Shown: positions 33,157 to 42,920 of the stretch, piece by piece
Position numbering within the stretch: position 1 is the stretch's first letter
Layout: every line of letters starts with the position of its first letter
DNA from: an uncultured Alphaproteobacteria bacterium
GTDB lineage: Bacteria > Pseudomonadota > Alphaproteobacteria > HIMB59 > GCA-002718135
DNA length: 64,000 bases
Direction: 5' to 3'
NCBI GenBank assembly: GCA_902597015.1
Contig: CACJWQ010000005.1
Coordinates: 17,017 to 81,016 of the forward strand
Made by a program: the position numbers and the translations under genes
The notes under the pieces: generated by a model
Databases searched by the model: none
The model's input: only the letters and a program-made list of their open reading frames with translations
What the model was told of the DNA's origin: nothing

Positions 33157-34473
33157 TTAATTTATATAATTTTTAATTAATTTATTAAAATGCATGCCTC
33201 TTTCTTCAAAATTTTTGTATTGATCATAAGAGGCACAAGCAGGAGCGAATAGTATAGTTGATTGATTTGAATTTTTTTTAATATCCTTGAAGGTTTCTTT
33301 GATAACTGAATTTAAATTTGCCAATTTTTTTACGACCAATTCTTTTTTTAATTTTTTTTCAATGAAATTTCCTGATTTTCCGTATGTATATACACAGCTA
33401 ATTTTATTTTTATATTTTAGAAGAATTTCAAAATTTTTTTCTTTAGCTATGCCTCCTAAGATTAAGTAAATATTATTATAATTTACAACTGAATTTATTG
33501 TTGAATTTAAATTAGTAGATTTACTATTATTTACTATTTTTAATTTATTATTTGTAAAAATTGTAGATGATCTAAATGGAAGACCCTTAAATGTTTTAAT
33601 CACCTTAAGAAAATTAGATTCTGGAATTTTTAATATTTTGCTACATATGTATGCTATTAAAATATTTTGAATATTAAAATTACCTTCTAAATCTTTTGAG
33701 ATTTTTTTTATAAATAATTTTTTGTTTTTTTTGAAGTAATTATCTAGAATATAATCATTGTTAGCGAAACAATCAGCTGATTTATCTACTAAAGAAAAAC
33801 TAATTTTATTTTTAATTTTTTTTTGATTAAATATCTTTCTTGAATAAATATCATCAATTGATAACAAATTAATTCCATTTTTAGTAATAATATTTTTCTT
33901 CTGACTAACATAATCATTAATACCTTTGTACCTATCTAAATGATCACCAGATAAATTTGTTATTACTGATATTCTACTATCAAGTGACTTAACTGTTTCT
34001 AATTGAAAAGAACTTAATTCGATAACATGAACTTTATATTTTTTTTTAAGAAGAAAAGCATTGCATAATGATTCTCCAATATTGCCTCCGACAAATGTTT
34101 TAATATTATTTTTTTTTAAAATGTCTCCTATTAATTTGGTTGTTGTTGATTTCCCATTTGTGCCAGTAATAGCTACAATCTTTTGATTTGTTAAATTCGA
34201 AATATATAAATTTAAATCTCTATTTACTTTTTTAGATATATTTTTTCTTTTAAATTTTTTTTGTCTTAAAGATATTCCTGGGCTAACAAAAATTTTTTTA
34301 AAATCATTCAAATTATCTTTTTTTATATTAAAAAAATAATCTTTATTGTAATTTTTTTTTATAGCCTTTCTTACTATTGGATTATCATCCCACATCTTAA
34401 ATTTTATTTTTTTATTTTCAAAATAATTTACTATAGAAAGTCCTGATTTTTGAATTCCATAAATTAAATACAT
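33157..34473 (-). CDS. murD: UDP-N-acetylmuramoylalanine--D-glutamate ligase
   Basis: ATP-binding AITGTNGKSTTTKLIG; conserved start probably MYLIYGIQKSG (ATG 34471-34473 overlapping the mraY stop as TAATG); supplied ORF extends to 34530. Confidence 0.94.
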   Translation of the reverse strand: MYLIYGIQKSGLSIVNYFENKKIKFKMWDDNPIVRKAIKKNYNKDYFFNIKKDNLNDFKKIFVSPGISLRQKKFKRKNISKKVNRDLNLYISNLTNQKIVAITGTNGKSTTTKLIGDILKKNNIKTFVGGNIGESLCNAFLLKKKYKVHVIELSSFQLETVKSLDSRISVITNLSGDHLDRYKGINDYVSQKKNIITKNGINLLSIDDIYSRKIFNQKKIKNKISFSLVDKSADCFANNDYILDNYFKKNKKLFIKKISKDLEGNFNIQNILIAYICSKILKIPESNFLKVIKTFKGLPFRSSTIFTNNKLKIVNNSKSTNLNSTINSVVNYNNIYLILGGIAKEKNFEILLKYKNKISCVYTYGKSGNFIEKKLKKELVVKKLANLNSVIKETFKDIKKNSNQSTILFAPACASYDQYKNFEERGMHFNKLIKNYIN

Positions 34474-35561
34474 TATCTTATTCTTAAAGTTGCAAGACCT
34501 ATCAAAGCTAATACAATAGTAATTATCCAAAAACGAATAACTATTGTTGACTCAGGCCATCCCTTTTTTTCAAAATGATGATGTAGTGGAGCCATTAAAA
34601 AAACCCTTTTTCCTGTCATTTTAAAAATGAATACTTGGATTACTACAGACAAGGTTTCTAGAACAAATAAACCTCCTATTATTGCAAGAAGAATTTCATG
34701 TTTGCATATTATTGCTACTGAGCCTAAAGAGCCGCCTAATGCTAAAGATCCTGTATCACCCATAAAAACTTTAGCAGGTGGTGCGTTAAACCAAAGAAAA
34801 CCTAAAGCGGCTCCAATTAAAGAACCACAAAAAACTGCTAATTCACCAGTTCCAGGAATATATTGGATAAGTAAATAATTAGAAAAAACTATATTACCTG
34901 AAACATAAGCTATGAAAGCAAAAGACATAGCAACTATCATTACAGGGACAATTGCTAAACCATCAAGTCCATCAGTTAGGTTTACTGCATTAGCCGATCC
35001 AATAATTATAAATATGGAAATTAGAAAATAAAATATTCCAAAATCTATAATTAAATTTTTAAAGAAAGGAAATGTCATAGAGTTGCTTATACTTGGATCT
35101 AAATTGATAAGAATTAAATATGTAATGAAAAAAGAAAAAATGATTTGAAATATAATTCTTATTTTTGATGAAATACCCTTACTGGTATTTGATTTGATTT
35201 TACTGTAGTCATCTGCAAAACCAATAGATCCAAAAATTAAAATAGTTAAAAGTAAAATCCATATAAAAATATTTTGTAAATCAGCCCAAATAATTGTTGA
35301 AACAAAAACACTCAAAATAATCAACAGGCCACCCATTGTAGGAGTACCTTTTTTTGCAATTATATGTGACTCTGGACCATCATCCCTTATTGGCTGGCCA
35401 GTTGGCTGAACATTTGATAATTTGTTAATAATATAATTTCCAAATATGAGAGAAAAAAATAATCCAGTAAGAATAGAGGCGCCAGCTCTAAATGTTATAT
35501 AGCTAAAAATATTTAGAAAACTAAATAAAGATTGGTATTCAAAGGCCAAATATTTAATCAA
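34473..35561 (-). CDS. mraY: Phospho-N-acetylmuramoyl-pentapeptide transferase
   Basis: 362 aa; KKGTPTMGGLLIILS, NLTDGLDGLAI, KVFMGDTGSLALGG, APLHHHFEKKGW. Confidence 0.97.
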   Translation of the reverse strand: MIKYLAFEYQSLFSFLNIFSYITFRAGASILTGLFFSLIFGNYIINKLSNVQPTGQPIRDDGPESHIIAKKGTPTMGGLLIILSVFVSTIIWADLQNIFIWILLLTILIFGSIGFADDYSKIKSNTSKGISSKIRIIFQIIFSFFITYLILINLDPSISNSMTFPFFKNLIIDFGIFYFLISIFIIIGSANAVNLTDGLDGLAIVPVMIVAMSFAFIAYVSGNIVFSNYLLIQYIPGTGELAVFCGSLIGAALGFLWFNAPPAKVFMGDTGSLALGGSLGSVAIICKHEILLAIIGGLFVLETLSVVIQVFIFKMTGKRVFLMAPLHHHFEKKGWPESTIVIRFWIITIVLALIGLATLRIR

Positions 35562-36922
35562 ATCGATACCTGTTTTAATAATATTTTTGCAAACTTATTT
35601 ATTTTTGTCGAATTAGAACATTTAATTAAAATAATGTCATTATTATGCACTTTCTCTTTTAAAAATTGCATAATTCTATTTGTATTTTTAAAATGGATAA
35701 ATTCATTATTTGGATTTAAATTTTTTACAGATAATTCGAAGAATTCGCCACATAAAATTACAAATTTAAAAATAGTGACATCTAATTGTTGTAGTAATTT
35801 ATAATGAATTTTATAAGAATTATTTCCTAATTCATTCATTGTCCCTAGAATTATTATTTTTTTATTATTTTTTACTTTGATATTTTCTAAGTTTTTTATG
35901 CTTTGCAACATTGTATCAGGATTAGCATTATAAGATTCATCAATAATATTTATTTTTTTTTTATTTAAAGAAATTTTATGAACTAATCCCCTTCCTTCCA
36001 CTGGTTTTAAAAACTTGAAACGATTTAGAACTGATTTAATGTTCAGAGAATTTTCATTATAAAATGCAAGACAAAATAATAAGTTATTTAATCTATGCAT
36101 TACTATTGCGTCAGTAACAATGTTAACCTTTTTTTTATTAATTGATAAAGTTACTTTATGCAATTTTTTATAGGGAGATATTTTTTTAATAAAATATTTT
36201 TTTGAAGAACTATCAATACGAACTATTTTAAGATTTTTTTCTTTTTTTGCTTTTGTGATTAAAATATTTTCAGATTTAGAAGAAACATTGAGATATAGCT
36301 TTTTCCTATTATTATTATATTTAGAAATAAATATATCAGCTTTTTCTCTGGCAATATTATTTTTAGTTTGGAAATTTTCAAGGTGAGTAGATTGTATATT
36401 TGTAATAAATACCTCTGATGGTTTGACTAAATTACTAAGAAATTTTATCTCACCAAAATTATTTGTTCCAATTTCAAAAATTGCATAATTTGATTTTAAA
36501 TTTAAATTTAGTAAAGAAATTAATACACCTAACTGATTATTATAACTTTTCTTTGAGTAAGAAATGGTATGATCTTTTTTTAAGAAAAATGCTAAAGTTT
36601 CTTTTAAAGTAGTTTTACCAGCACTGCCAGTAATGCCTATTACTTTACCTTTGTATAAATCTCGTTTTGTTTTTGCTATTTTTGAAAGATGCTTATAAAT
36701 ATTATTTACATATAAAATTTTTTTATTTTTTTTGAAATTTTTATTATCAGTTACACAAAATTTTGCACCTTTATCTATTGCTTCATTTAAAAACTTGTTT
36801 CCATGAAATCTTTTACCTTTTAAAGCAAGAAATATATCGCCACTTTTAATATCTTTACTTGATATTTGAATTTTATCTTTTTTAGATATTATATATTTCT
36901 CTAATTGATTTAGTTCGATCAT
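35558..36922 (-). CDS. murF: UDP-MurNAc-tripeptide--D-Ala-D-Ala ligase
   Basis: 454 aa; VIGITGSAGKTTLKE, IIDESYNANPDTM. Confidence 0.94.
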   Translation of the reverse strand: MIELNQLEKYIISKKDKIQISSKDIKSGDIFLALKGKRFHGNKFLNEAIDKGAKFCVTDNKNFKKNKKILYVNNIYKHLSKIAKTKRDLYKGKVIGITGSAGKTTLKETLAFFLKKDHTISYSKKSYNNQLGVLISLLNLNLKSNYAIFEIGTNNFGEIKFLSNLVKPSEVFITNIQSTHLENFQTKNNIAREKADIFISKYNNNRKKLYLNVSSKSENILITKAKKEKNLKIVRIDSSSKKYFIKKISPYKKLHKVTLSINKKKVNIVTDAIVMHRLNNLLFCLAFYNENSLNIKSVLNRFKFLKPVEGRGLVHKISLNKKKINIIDESYNANPDTMLQSIKNLENIKVKNNKKIIILGTMNELGNNSYKIHYKLLQQLDVTIFKFVILCGEFFELSVKNLNPNNEFIHFKNTNRIMQFLKEKVHNNDIILIKCSNSTKINKFAKILLKQVSI

Positions 36923-38340
36923 TAATTTAATAATTGTTTAACAACTTTAAAATCATCAAACTTAATTGTTTTATTTTTTAAAACTTGAAATTTTTCGTGC
37001 CCTTTACCTGCTACTATTAAAATTTCATTCATTTTTAATTCTTTAATAGCTAATTTAATTGCTTTTCTTCTATCAGATACTTCCATAGCTCTAGAACAAT
37101 ATTTTAGAATATTTTTCCTTATTTTAGATGGATTTTCGTTTCTAGGATTGTCATCCGTTATATAAATTTTATTAGCATATTTATTTGCAATTAATGCCAT
37201 AGATTTTCGCTTACTTTTATCTCTATCACCACCACAACCAAATAAAATTGATGGTTTCATTTTTTTGATTTTATAAGCAAGTAGAATTTTTTTCAAAGCA
37301 TCTGGTGTATGTGCATAATCAATAATAATTTTTGATTTTTTTTTCTTATACTCAATTGTTTGCAAACGACCTGTTGGATTTGTAACTTTTGATAATACTC
37401 TTATAATTTTACTTTGACTAATATTAAGTGCTAAGCAACAAGTAATCGCACATTCTAAATTTTCCAATTCTATATTTGTTTTAAGTTTTAGATTTTCTAG
37501 TTTATATTTTGTATTGTTAATATTCAAATAAACAAAATCATTGATTTTTATTAATTTTATATTTTTATTTCCGAAATATTTAAATTTTACGTTTTTTTTT
37601 ATCAATGTTTTTTTTAATTCAGATAAGATGTCTAATCTTGAATTAATTATAGCAAATCCAGAATTTATTAAATGATTAGAGAAAAGTTTAATTTTAGATT
37701 TTTTATAATTTGAGAATGTTTTATGGTAATCAAGATGATCTTTTGAAATGTTTGTAATAGCTGCAATATTTATTGGATAATTTCTTAACCTGTTTTGTTC
37801 TAGAGCGTGACTTGAAGCTTCAAAAATGAAAATATTTTTTTCTTTTTTATTCGAAGATCCATATCTAAATAATTCTTCATAGGCAGGTGTTGTTAAATTT
37901 ATATCATTTATTTTTTTTCCGTTTACAAAATGTCCTAAAGTACCAACCATTGTATTATTATATTTTAGTGAATTAAGAATTTTTGAAATATACCAAACAA
38001 CTGATGTCTTTCCATTGGTACCTGTAACTGCTAGTGTTTTAAAGGGATGATTGCTATGAAGCTTAGTTAATAAATAATGTATCTCAAAATTAATATTAGA
38101 TACAACAAATTGAGGAATTTTTAAGTTTTTAATATATTTATTTGAAATTATAGCAGGAGTTTTATTCTTAAGTACTTCATCTAAATAAATCTTTTTTACC
38201 TTTGTATTTTTGTCATAAACAAACAACGTTTTGTTATTAGTAAATTTTGAGTTAGAGGTAATTGTAAAGAAATATTTATTTTTATTAAAGTTGTACGTTT
38301 TATTTACTCTTATAACTTTTGATAAATTAGACAGTAGCAT
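36922..38340 (-). CDS. murE: UDP-MurNAc-Ala-Glu--diaminopimelate ligase
   Basis: 472 aa; AVTGTNGKTSVVWYI, IDYAHTPDALKKIL, DDNPRNENPSKIR (meso-Dap signature DNPR). Confidence 0.96.
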   Translation of the reverse strand: MLLSNLSKVIRVNKTYNFNKNKYFFTITSNSKFTNNKTLFVYDKNTKVKKIYLDEVLKNKTPAIISNKYIKNLKIPQFVVSNINFEIHYLLTKLHSNHPFKTLAVTGTNGKTSVVWYISKILNSLKYNNTMVGTLGHFVNGKKINDINLTTPAYEELFRYGSSNKKEKNIFIFEASSHALEQNRLRNYPINIAAITNISKDHLDYHKTFSNYKKSKIKLFSNHLINSGFAIINSRLDILSELKKTLIKKNVKFKYFGNKNIKLIKINDFVYLNINNTKYKLENLKLKTNIELENLECAITCCLALNISQSKIIRVLSKVTNPTGRLQTIEYKKKKSKIIIDYAHTPDALKKILLAYKIKKMKPSILFGCGGDRDKSKRKSMALIANKYANKIYITDDNPRNENPSKIRKNILKYCSRAMEVSDRRKAIKLAIKELKMNEILIVAGKGHEKFQVLKNKTIKFDDFKVVKQLLN

Positions 38341-39976
38341 TTAATTTTCTATATAAAAAATTTGTGTCTACTTTTAGAAGATCATCATTTTTATCTTTTG
38401 AAATATTAAAGAGGCTTATAATATTAATAATAATATCTTTTACCAAGGGTGCATTTACTCTTGCTCCAGTCATTCTTTGTTTAGTGCCTGTTTCCTTTTT
38501 TGGATACTCAATAGCAGTGTAAACTACATATTTTGGACTATTTGTTGGGAATATCGCAATAAAGGACGTTAAGTTTCTATCCTTATAATATCCACCATTT
38601 GGATTTAGTAATTCTGATGTTCCCGTTTTACCTCCTACAGAATAACCATCTACTTTTACTCTAGGACCAGTGTATTCAGTCTTGAGAACAACAGAATTTA
38701 ACAAATTGATAAAGAATTTAGATGATTCTTTATTATTAAAAATTTGATTTTGTTCAAATTGTTTGTTTAATTGAAGTGTAGGAAAAACCTCATTCCCATT
38801 ATTCGCTAATGAAGCATAAGCCTTAACTAAATGAAGAGGTGTAATTGCAAATCCATGACCAAATCCTATCGTTGCTGTTTCTAGCTTACCCCAATTATAT
38901 TTATTTCCTAAAGGAGCTGAGTTTTCTTTATTTTCTATATTTATTTTTTTATTGAAACCTATTTTTTCAAAAAATTCTATTTGGTTTTTTTTTCCAATCA
39001 AAGTAGCAATCTGAGCTGTACCAATATTGGATGATTCAACAATTATTTTTTCAACATCATAAATACCATTATTTTTATATTTATCATGATCACTTATATT
39101 TAAATATTTTTTTGTAACATCAAAAGTCATTTGAGGATCTATAATATCTAAATCAAATCCAATAGTGGCAGTTATTGGTTTGAAAGTTGATCCCATTTCA
39201 TAATTAGACTGAAAAACTCTATTCATTAAATTGTTGTTATTATATGAGGATTTGTCCTCAGGATTATAATCAGGTAAGCTTACTGATGATAAGATTTGAC
39301 CGTTAGTAATATCCATAACTATAGCTAAACCGGATTCAGCTTTATAATTATTTATTGTTTTTAAGAGATTTTCTCTAACCAACTGCTGTAAATTAGTATC
39401 AATACTAATAGTTATATCTTGTGATTTTGCGAGATCATTTTCAAAATACCTCTCAATGCCACTTTGACCAATTTGATCAATATCTACATATCCAAGAATA
39501 TGTGACAACGTATTCTTATAAGGATATATTCTTTTAAATTCCTTATGAGTTTTGATGTTTATTTCACCAAGATTAATTATTTCTTGATATTCAACTGGAG
39601 ATATATTTCTTTTTATCCAAATAAATTTACTTGTTGATAATAATTTTTTTTCTATTTTTTTTATATCTAAATCAAGAATAAATCCCAATTTATTGGCTAG
39701 TTCTTTTTTATTTTTTATTTTATTAGGGTTAATTGATAAAGAGATACTTTCAATTGAAGTAGCAATTATATTTCCATTCCTATCATAAATACTGCCCCTA
39801 ATATCTTTTTTTATATAATTAGTAGTAACATCATTCAGATCAGGAAAGAGCATAATTGACGAAATTCTATAAATAGAAATAAAATAGACAAAGATAAAAA
39901 TTGTAATTGAAAAAAAAACTCTTCTATGAAGTAATTTTAAAGAGTCGCTATCAAATAATTTTAGTTTACTTAACAT
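38327..39976 (-). CDS. ftsI: Peptidoglycan D,D-transpeptidase FtsI (PBP3)
   Basis: 549 aa; RGSIYDRNGNIIATS, MGSTFKPITA, SSNIGTAQIA, GGKTGTSELL. Confidence 0.96.
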   Translation of the reverse strand: MLSKLKLFDSDSLKLLHRRVFFSITIFIFVYFISIYRISSIMLFPDLNDVTTNYIKKDIRGSIYDRNGNIIATSIESISLSINPNKIKNKKELANKLGFILDLDIKKIEKKLLSTSKFIWIKRNISPVEYQEIINLGEINIKTHKEFKRIYPYKNTLSHILGYVDIDQIGQSGIERYFENDLAKSQDITISIDTNLQQLVRENLLKTINNYKAESGLAIVMDITNGQILSSVSLPDYNPEDKSSYNNNNLMNRVFQSNYEMGSTFKPITATIGFDLDIIDPQMTFDVTKKYLNISDHDKYKNNGIYDVEKIIVESSNIGTAQIATLIGKKNQIEFFEKIGFNKKINIENKENSAPLGNKYNWGKLETATIGFGHGFAITPLHLVKAYASLANNGNEVFPTLQLNKQFEQNQIFNNKESSKFFINLLNSVVLKTEYTGPRVKVDGYSVGGKTGTSELLNPNGGYYKDRNLTSFIAIFPTNSPKYVVYTAIEYPKKETGTKQRMTGARVNAPLVKDIIINIISLFNISKDKNDDLLKVDTNFLYRKLNATV

Positions 39977-39979
39977 TAA

Positions 39980-40294
39980 TTAATTATTTGAACTAACAAG
40001 CTTGATATTTTTATCTTGATTTGAAAGTTCTTGGATTTTTACTATAAGAGGAACATTATTGTTTTGAGTTTCATAAAAATACAATTCATATAGTGTTTTT
40101 AAATATGAGCTATTTTGATGAGCAGCTAATTCAATCTTATTAATTTTTAAATTTTCTGAAATTTTAGATATTTTCATTTTCAGATTTTGATTATTTTTTT
40201 CGATCTCTCTTGTATTGTTGGCAATAAAAATCATTGAAAAAACCAGTATTAAATTAAGAATTAAAAAGAATATAATTGATTTAGTATACTTCAT
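39980..40294 (-). CDS. ftsL: FtsL-like division protein
   Basis: 104 aa; one TM plus coiled coil; position between rsmH and ftsI. Confidence 0.75.
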   Translation of the reverse strand: MKYTKSIIFFLILNLILVFSMIFIANNTREIEKNNQNLKMKISKISENLKINKIELAAHQNSSYLKTLYELYFYETQNNNVPLIVKIQELSNQDKNIKLVSSNN

Positions 40295-40296
40295 TA

Positions 40297-41235
40297 TTAA
40301 ATTTTCTGAGCTACCCGAAGTTTTGCTGATCTAGATCTGGGATTTTCTAAAATCTCAGAAGCTGATGGCAATATTGGTTTTTTGGTGATTATTTTAAGTT
40401 GAGTTGCCAGTTTATCAGGTAACTCCGGGTAGTGGCGGGAGGAACGCCATCGTTTACCACTATTGTGGTTAAAAAAATCTTTCACAATTCTATCTTCTAG
40501 ACTTTGGAAAGAAACTACTAAAATTAAACCATCTTTATTTAAAATTTTTAAAGTTTTTTCTAAACTTGTCTTTAGTTCACTTAACTCATCATTCACATAA
40601 ATTCTAATTGCCTGAAATGTTTTTGTAGCTGGATGAATCTTATTTTTTAATTGATTCTTTTTTGGTAAACATTTTTTAATAATGTTTGATAATTCTATCG
40701 TGTCACTTATAAATTTTATTTTTCTGTTTTTTACTATTTCTTTTGCAATAACTCTTGAATAACGTTCTTCTCCATATTGATAAATTATGTCAGCTAAATT
40801 TTTTTCTTCATACTTATTAATTATATCATAAGCATTTTTATCTGAAGAACCCATCCGCATATCAAGTGGGCCAGATTTATTAAATGAAAAACCTCGTTGT
40901 GCATTATCTATTTGATTTGAGCTTGTGCCTATATCAAAAAGAATTATATCAAATTTTTTTTCTTTCAACTTTATATTATTTACTATTTCTTCAATTTTAC
41001 TAAATTTATCATTTATTAGAGTAAAATTTGAAAATTTAGATTCTATTTCTTTTGCAAATATTTTCGAAATTGGATCCCTATCTATTGCTAACAATTGATT
41101 TACATTAAATTTTTCAAGGATAGTTTTTGAATAGCCGCCACCACCAAAAGTTGCATCTATTACATTTATTGATTTTGATAACGGTAGAAAGGATATTATT
41201 TCTTTAATCATTACTGACTTATGCAAATTTTCCAT
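40297..41235 (-). CDS. rsmH: 16S rRNA m4C1402 methyltransferase RsmH (MraW)
   Basis: 312 aa; HKSVMIKEII, DATFGGGGYSKTIL, FDIGTSSNQIDNAQRGFSF. Confidence 0.97.
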   Translation of the reverse strand: MENLHKSVMIKEIISFLPLSKSINVIDATFGGGGYSKTILEKFNVNQLLAIDRDPISKIFAKEIESKFSNFTLINDKFSKIEEIVNNIKLKEKKFDIILFDIGTSSNQIDNAQRGFSFNKSGPLDMRMGSSDKNAYDIINKYEEKNLADIIYQYGEERYSRVIAKEIVKNRKIKFISDTIELSNIIKKCLPKKNQLKNKIHPATKTFQAIRIYVNDELSELKTSLEKTLKILNKDGLILVVSFQSLEDRIVKDFFNHNSGKRWRSSRHYPELPDKLATQLKIITKKPILPSASEILENPRSRSAKLRVAQKI

Positions 41236-41236
41236 A

Positions 41237-41701
41237 TTATTTTTGTTGTGTTAACATCATTCGTAATGATTTTTTTTCTTTTAAAAGACGTCTTCTTGAA
41301 TCTTCAGTATTTTTTAGACCTTTTTTTGGCTCCCAGATTTGAAAGTAGTAGCCTTGACCAAAAAAAGCAGCTTCAGTTTTAATGCCAGCGTATAATTTTA
41401 ATTCTTCTGGAATTAAAAATCTTCCTTCTTTATCAATATTAGTTGTAATTATTTCTGAAAATATAGATGTTGAAAAATCGTCATAATCCTCGGAAAAAAA
41501 ATCTAAGTTATTAATTCTTTTGGCAATTTCTTTTAATCTTCCAACACCACAACCTTCTATAGAGGGTGTTTTTATAGATTTGTATAAAATAATTTCATTT
41601 CTATTAGCTTTTGGAAGTACATTTCTAAAGCTAGAGGGTAGAGAAACTCTTCCCTTCTTATCTATTTTATTAACATATTTAGATACAAATAAATCCATCA
41701 T
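41237..41701 (-). CDS. mraZ: Transcriptional regulator MraZ
   Basis: 154 aa; two SpoVT-AbrB-like repeats (NKIDKKGRVSLPSSFR; TNIDKEGRFLIPEELK). Confidence 0.93.
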   Translation of the reverse strand: MMDLFVSKYVNKIDKKGRVSLPSSFRNVLPKANRNEIILYKSIKTPSIEGCGVGRLKEIAKRINNLDFFSEDYDDFSTSIFSEIITTNIDKEGRFLIPEELKLYAGIKTEAAFFGQGYYFQIWEPKKGLKNTEDSRRRLLKEKKSLRMMLTQQK

Positions 41702-41704
41702 ATA

Positions 41705-41739
41705 TGGGTTATCATGGGATTATATGGGCGTCAATGGGT
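41705..41739. promoter_or_regulatory. Putative MraZ-binding repeat cluster: four TGGGN repeats at exactly 10-bp spacing
   Basis: Plus strand TGGGT-tatca-TGGGA-ttata-TGGGC-gtcaa-TGGGT; TGGG starts at 41705, 41715, 41725, 41735; directly upstream of the mraZ start at 41701. Confidence 0.8.
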
Positions 41740-41786
41740 ATATAAAACTATAATAAATGTTCTTTGTATGTTCTCAATAAATATAA

Positions 41787-42122
41787 AGATGGTGCATAAG
41801 CCGGGTTCTGTAATTTTATAAAAATTGATGATCATTAATCTAGAACAAATGTCACCATTTGTTTCAAGCAGTCTACCCGAACAGCTCAGCTGGAACTGAT
41901 TGCCATTCCTATTTGACCTTGCTCCAAAAAGGGTTTGCAAAGCCTTTTTTGTTACCAAAAAAGCGGTAAGCTCTTACCTTACCTTTTCACCCTTACCTTT
42001 TCAGGCGGTATATTTTCTGTTGCACTTTCCCTAAGCTTTCACTTGCCAGGTGTTACCTGGTTTTTTTTCCAGTGGAGCCCGGACTTTCCTCTTGATTACT
42101 CAAGCGATCATCGCACCATCTA
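41787..42122 (-). ncRNA. rnpB: RNase P RNA (bacterial type A)
   Basis: Minus-strand 5' GAGGAAAGTCCGGGCTCC, GGTAAGAGCTTACC, ACAGAACCCGGCTTATGCACC 3'; complementary ends AGATGGTGC/GCACCATCT; GNRA-capped 8-bp stem at 41844-41863. Confidence 0.95.
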
Positions 42123-42140
42123 AATTTGTAATAAATTTAT

Positions 42141-42887
42141 TTAACTTTTCGTCAACATAAAACTAAATAGGTGTGTAATTAAAACAGTATATATTGATTT
42201 GTTTTTAATTTTATCTTCACTCCTTAGATACTTAATTCTATAAGCAAGTATAAGTTGATTATATAATTTGTTATTTTGATATACTTTTCGTGTATCGTAT
42301 CCAATTAATGATAAAGCTAAAATAATTTTCTCTTTTTTTAACTTTAAGTTATGATTATCAAACCAATCTTCTATAATCTTAAATTTAACCCTATTTAATT
42401 TCTTTGTATTTAAAACTAATTTTGAAGAAGAGAGTGATTTCCACGGAAAGTGCTTACCAGGATCTTTTTTTCTGTAGGGAGCAATATCTGAATGTGCAAT
42501 AATACTGTTAATATTTATTTTATAATTTTTTTTTAATTTAAGAATTAGTTTTTTTAATGAATTTAACATTTTTAATGAGAATTTATTATTTTTTCCTCTC
42601 GGACTATAATCAAGCTCTATCCCAATCGAGATAGAATTGATATCAGTAGAGTCTTGCCAGAAAGCTTCGCCTGCATGCCAAGCTCTAAATTTATCTTTTA
42701 CCAAGTTGTAAATTGTTCCGTTTTGAGAAATTAGATAATGAGAACTAACTTTTTTTTCCTTATTACATAAATATGAAATTGCATCTTCAATATTTTTTAA
42801 AGCGGTATAATGAATTATAATAAGCTGGATTTTTGAATTTTTTCTTGAATTATAATTTGGAGACCTAAATTTAGTTACATATTTCAT
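42141..42887 (-). CDS. ampD: N-acetylmuramoyl-L-alanine amidase, AmpD family
   Basis: 248 aa; IIIHYTALKN, SSHYLISQNGTIYNLV, RAWHAGEAFW, IIAHSDIAPYRKKDPGKHFPW. Confidence 0.92.
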   Translation of the reverse strand: MKYVTKFRSPNYNSRKNSKIQLIIIHYTALKNIEDAISYLCNKEKKVSSHYLISQNGTIYNLVKDKFRAWHAGEAFWQDSTDINSISIGIELDYSPRGKNNKFSLKMLNSLKKLILKLKKNYKININSIIAHSDIAPYRKKDPGKHFPWKSLSSSKLVLNTKKLNRVKFKIIEDWFDNHNLKLKKEKIILALSLIGYDTRKVYQNNKLYNQLILAYRIKYLRSEDKIKNKSIYTVLITHLFSFMLTKS

Positions 42888-42920
42888 TCAAATTTAAAAA
42901 TTAAAATATATAAATAAAAT

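Noticed and set aside
33157-34530. Long N-terminal extension of MurD (MDNYYCISFDRSCNFKNKI...)
   Set aside because: It overlaps mraY coding sequence; the conserved start MYLIYGIQKSG overlaps the mraY stop as TAATG, so the extension is an ORF-caller artefact. Similar trimming applies to hflC, gpmA, ugpC, the TIM-barrel gene and the first SBP.
41715-41745. TTGACG followed by TATAAT on the minus strand upstream of mraZ as a sigma70 promoter
   Set aside because: The two hexamers are only 4 nt apart, so they cannot be a -35/-10 pair; TATAAT alone could still be a -10.
41731-42123. ORFs 41731..41958 (-) and 41935..42123 (+)
   Set aside because: Both lie largely or wholly within the RNase P RNA gene; the open frames are incidental and the proteins resemble nothing known.
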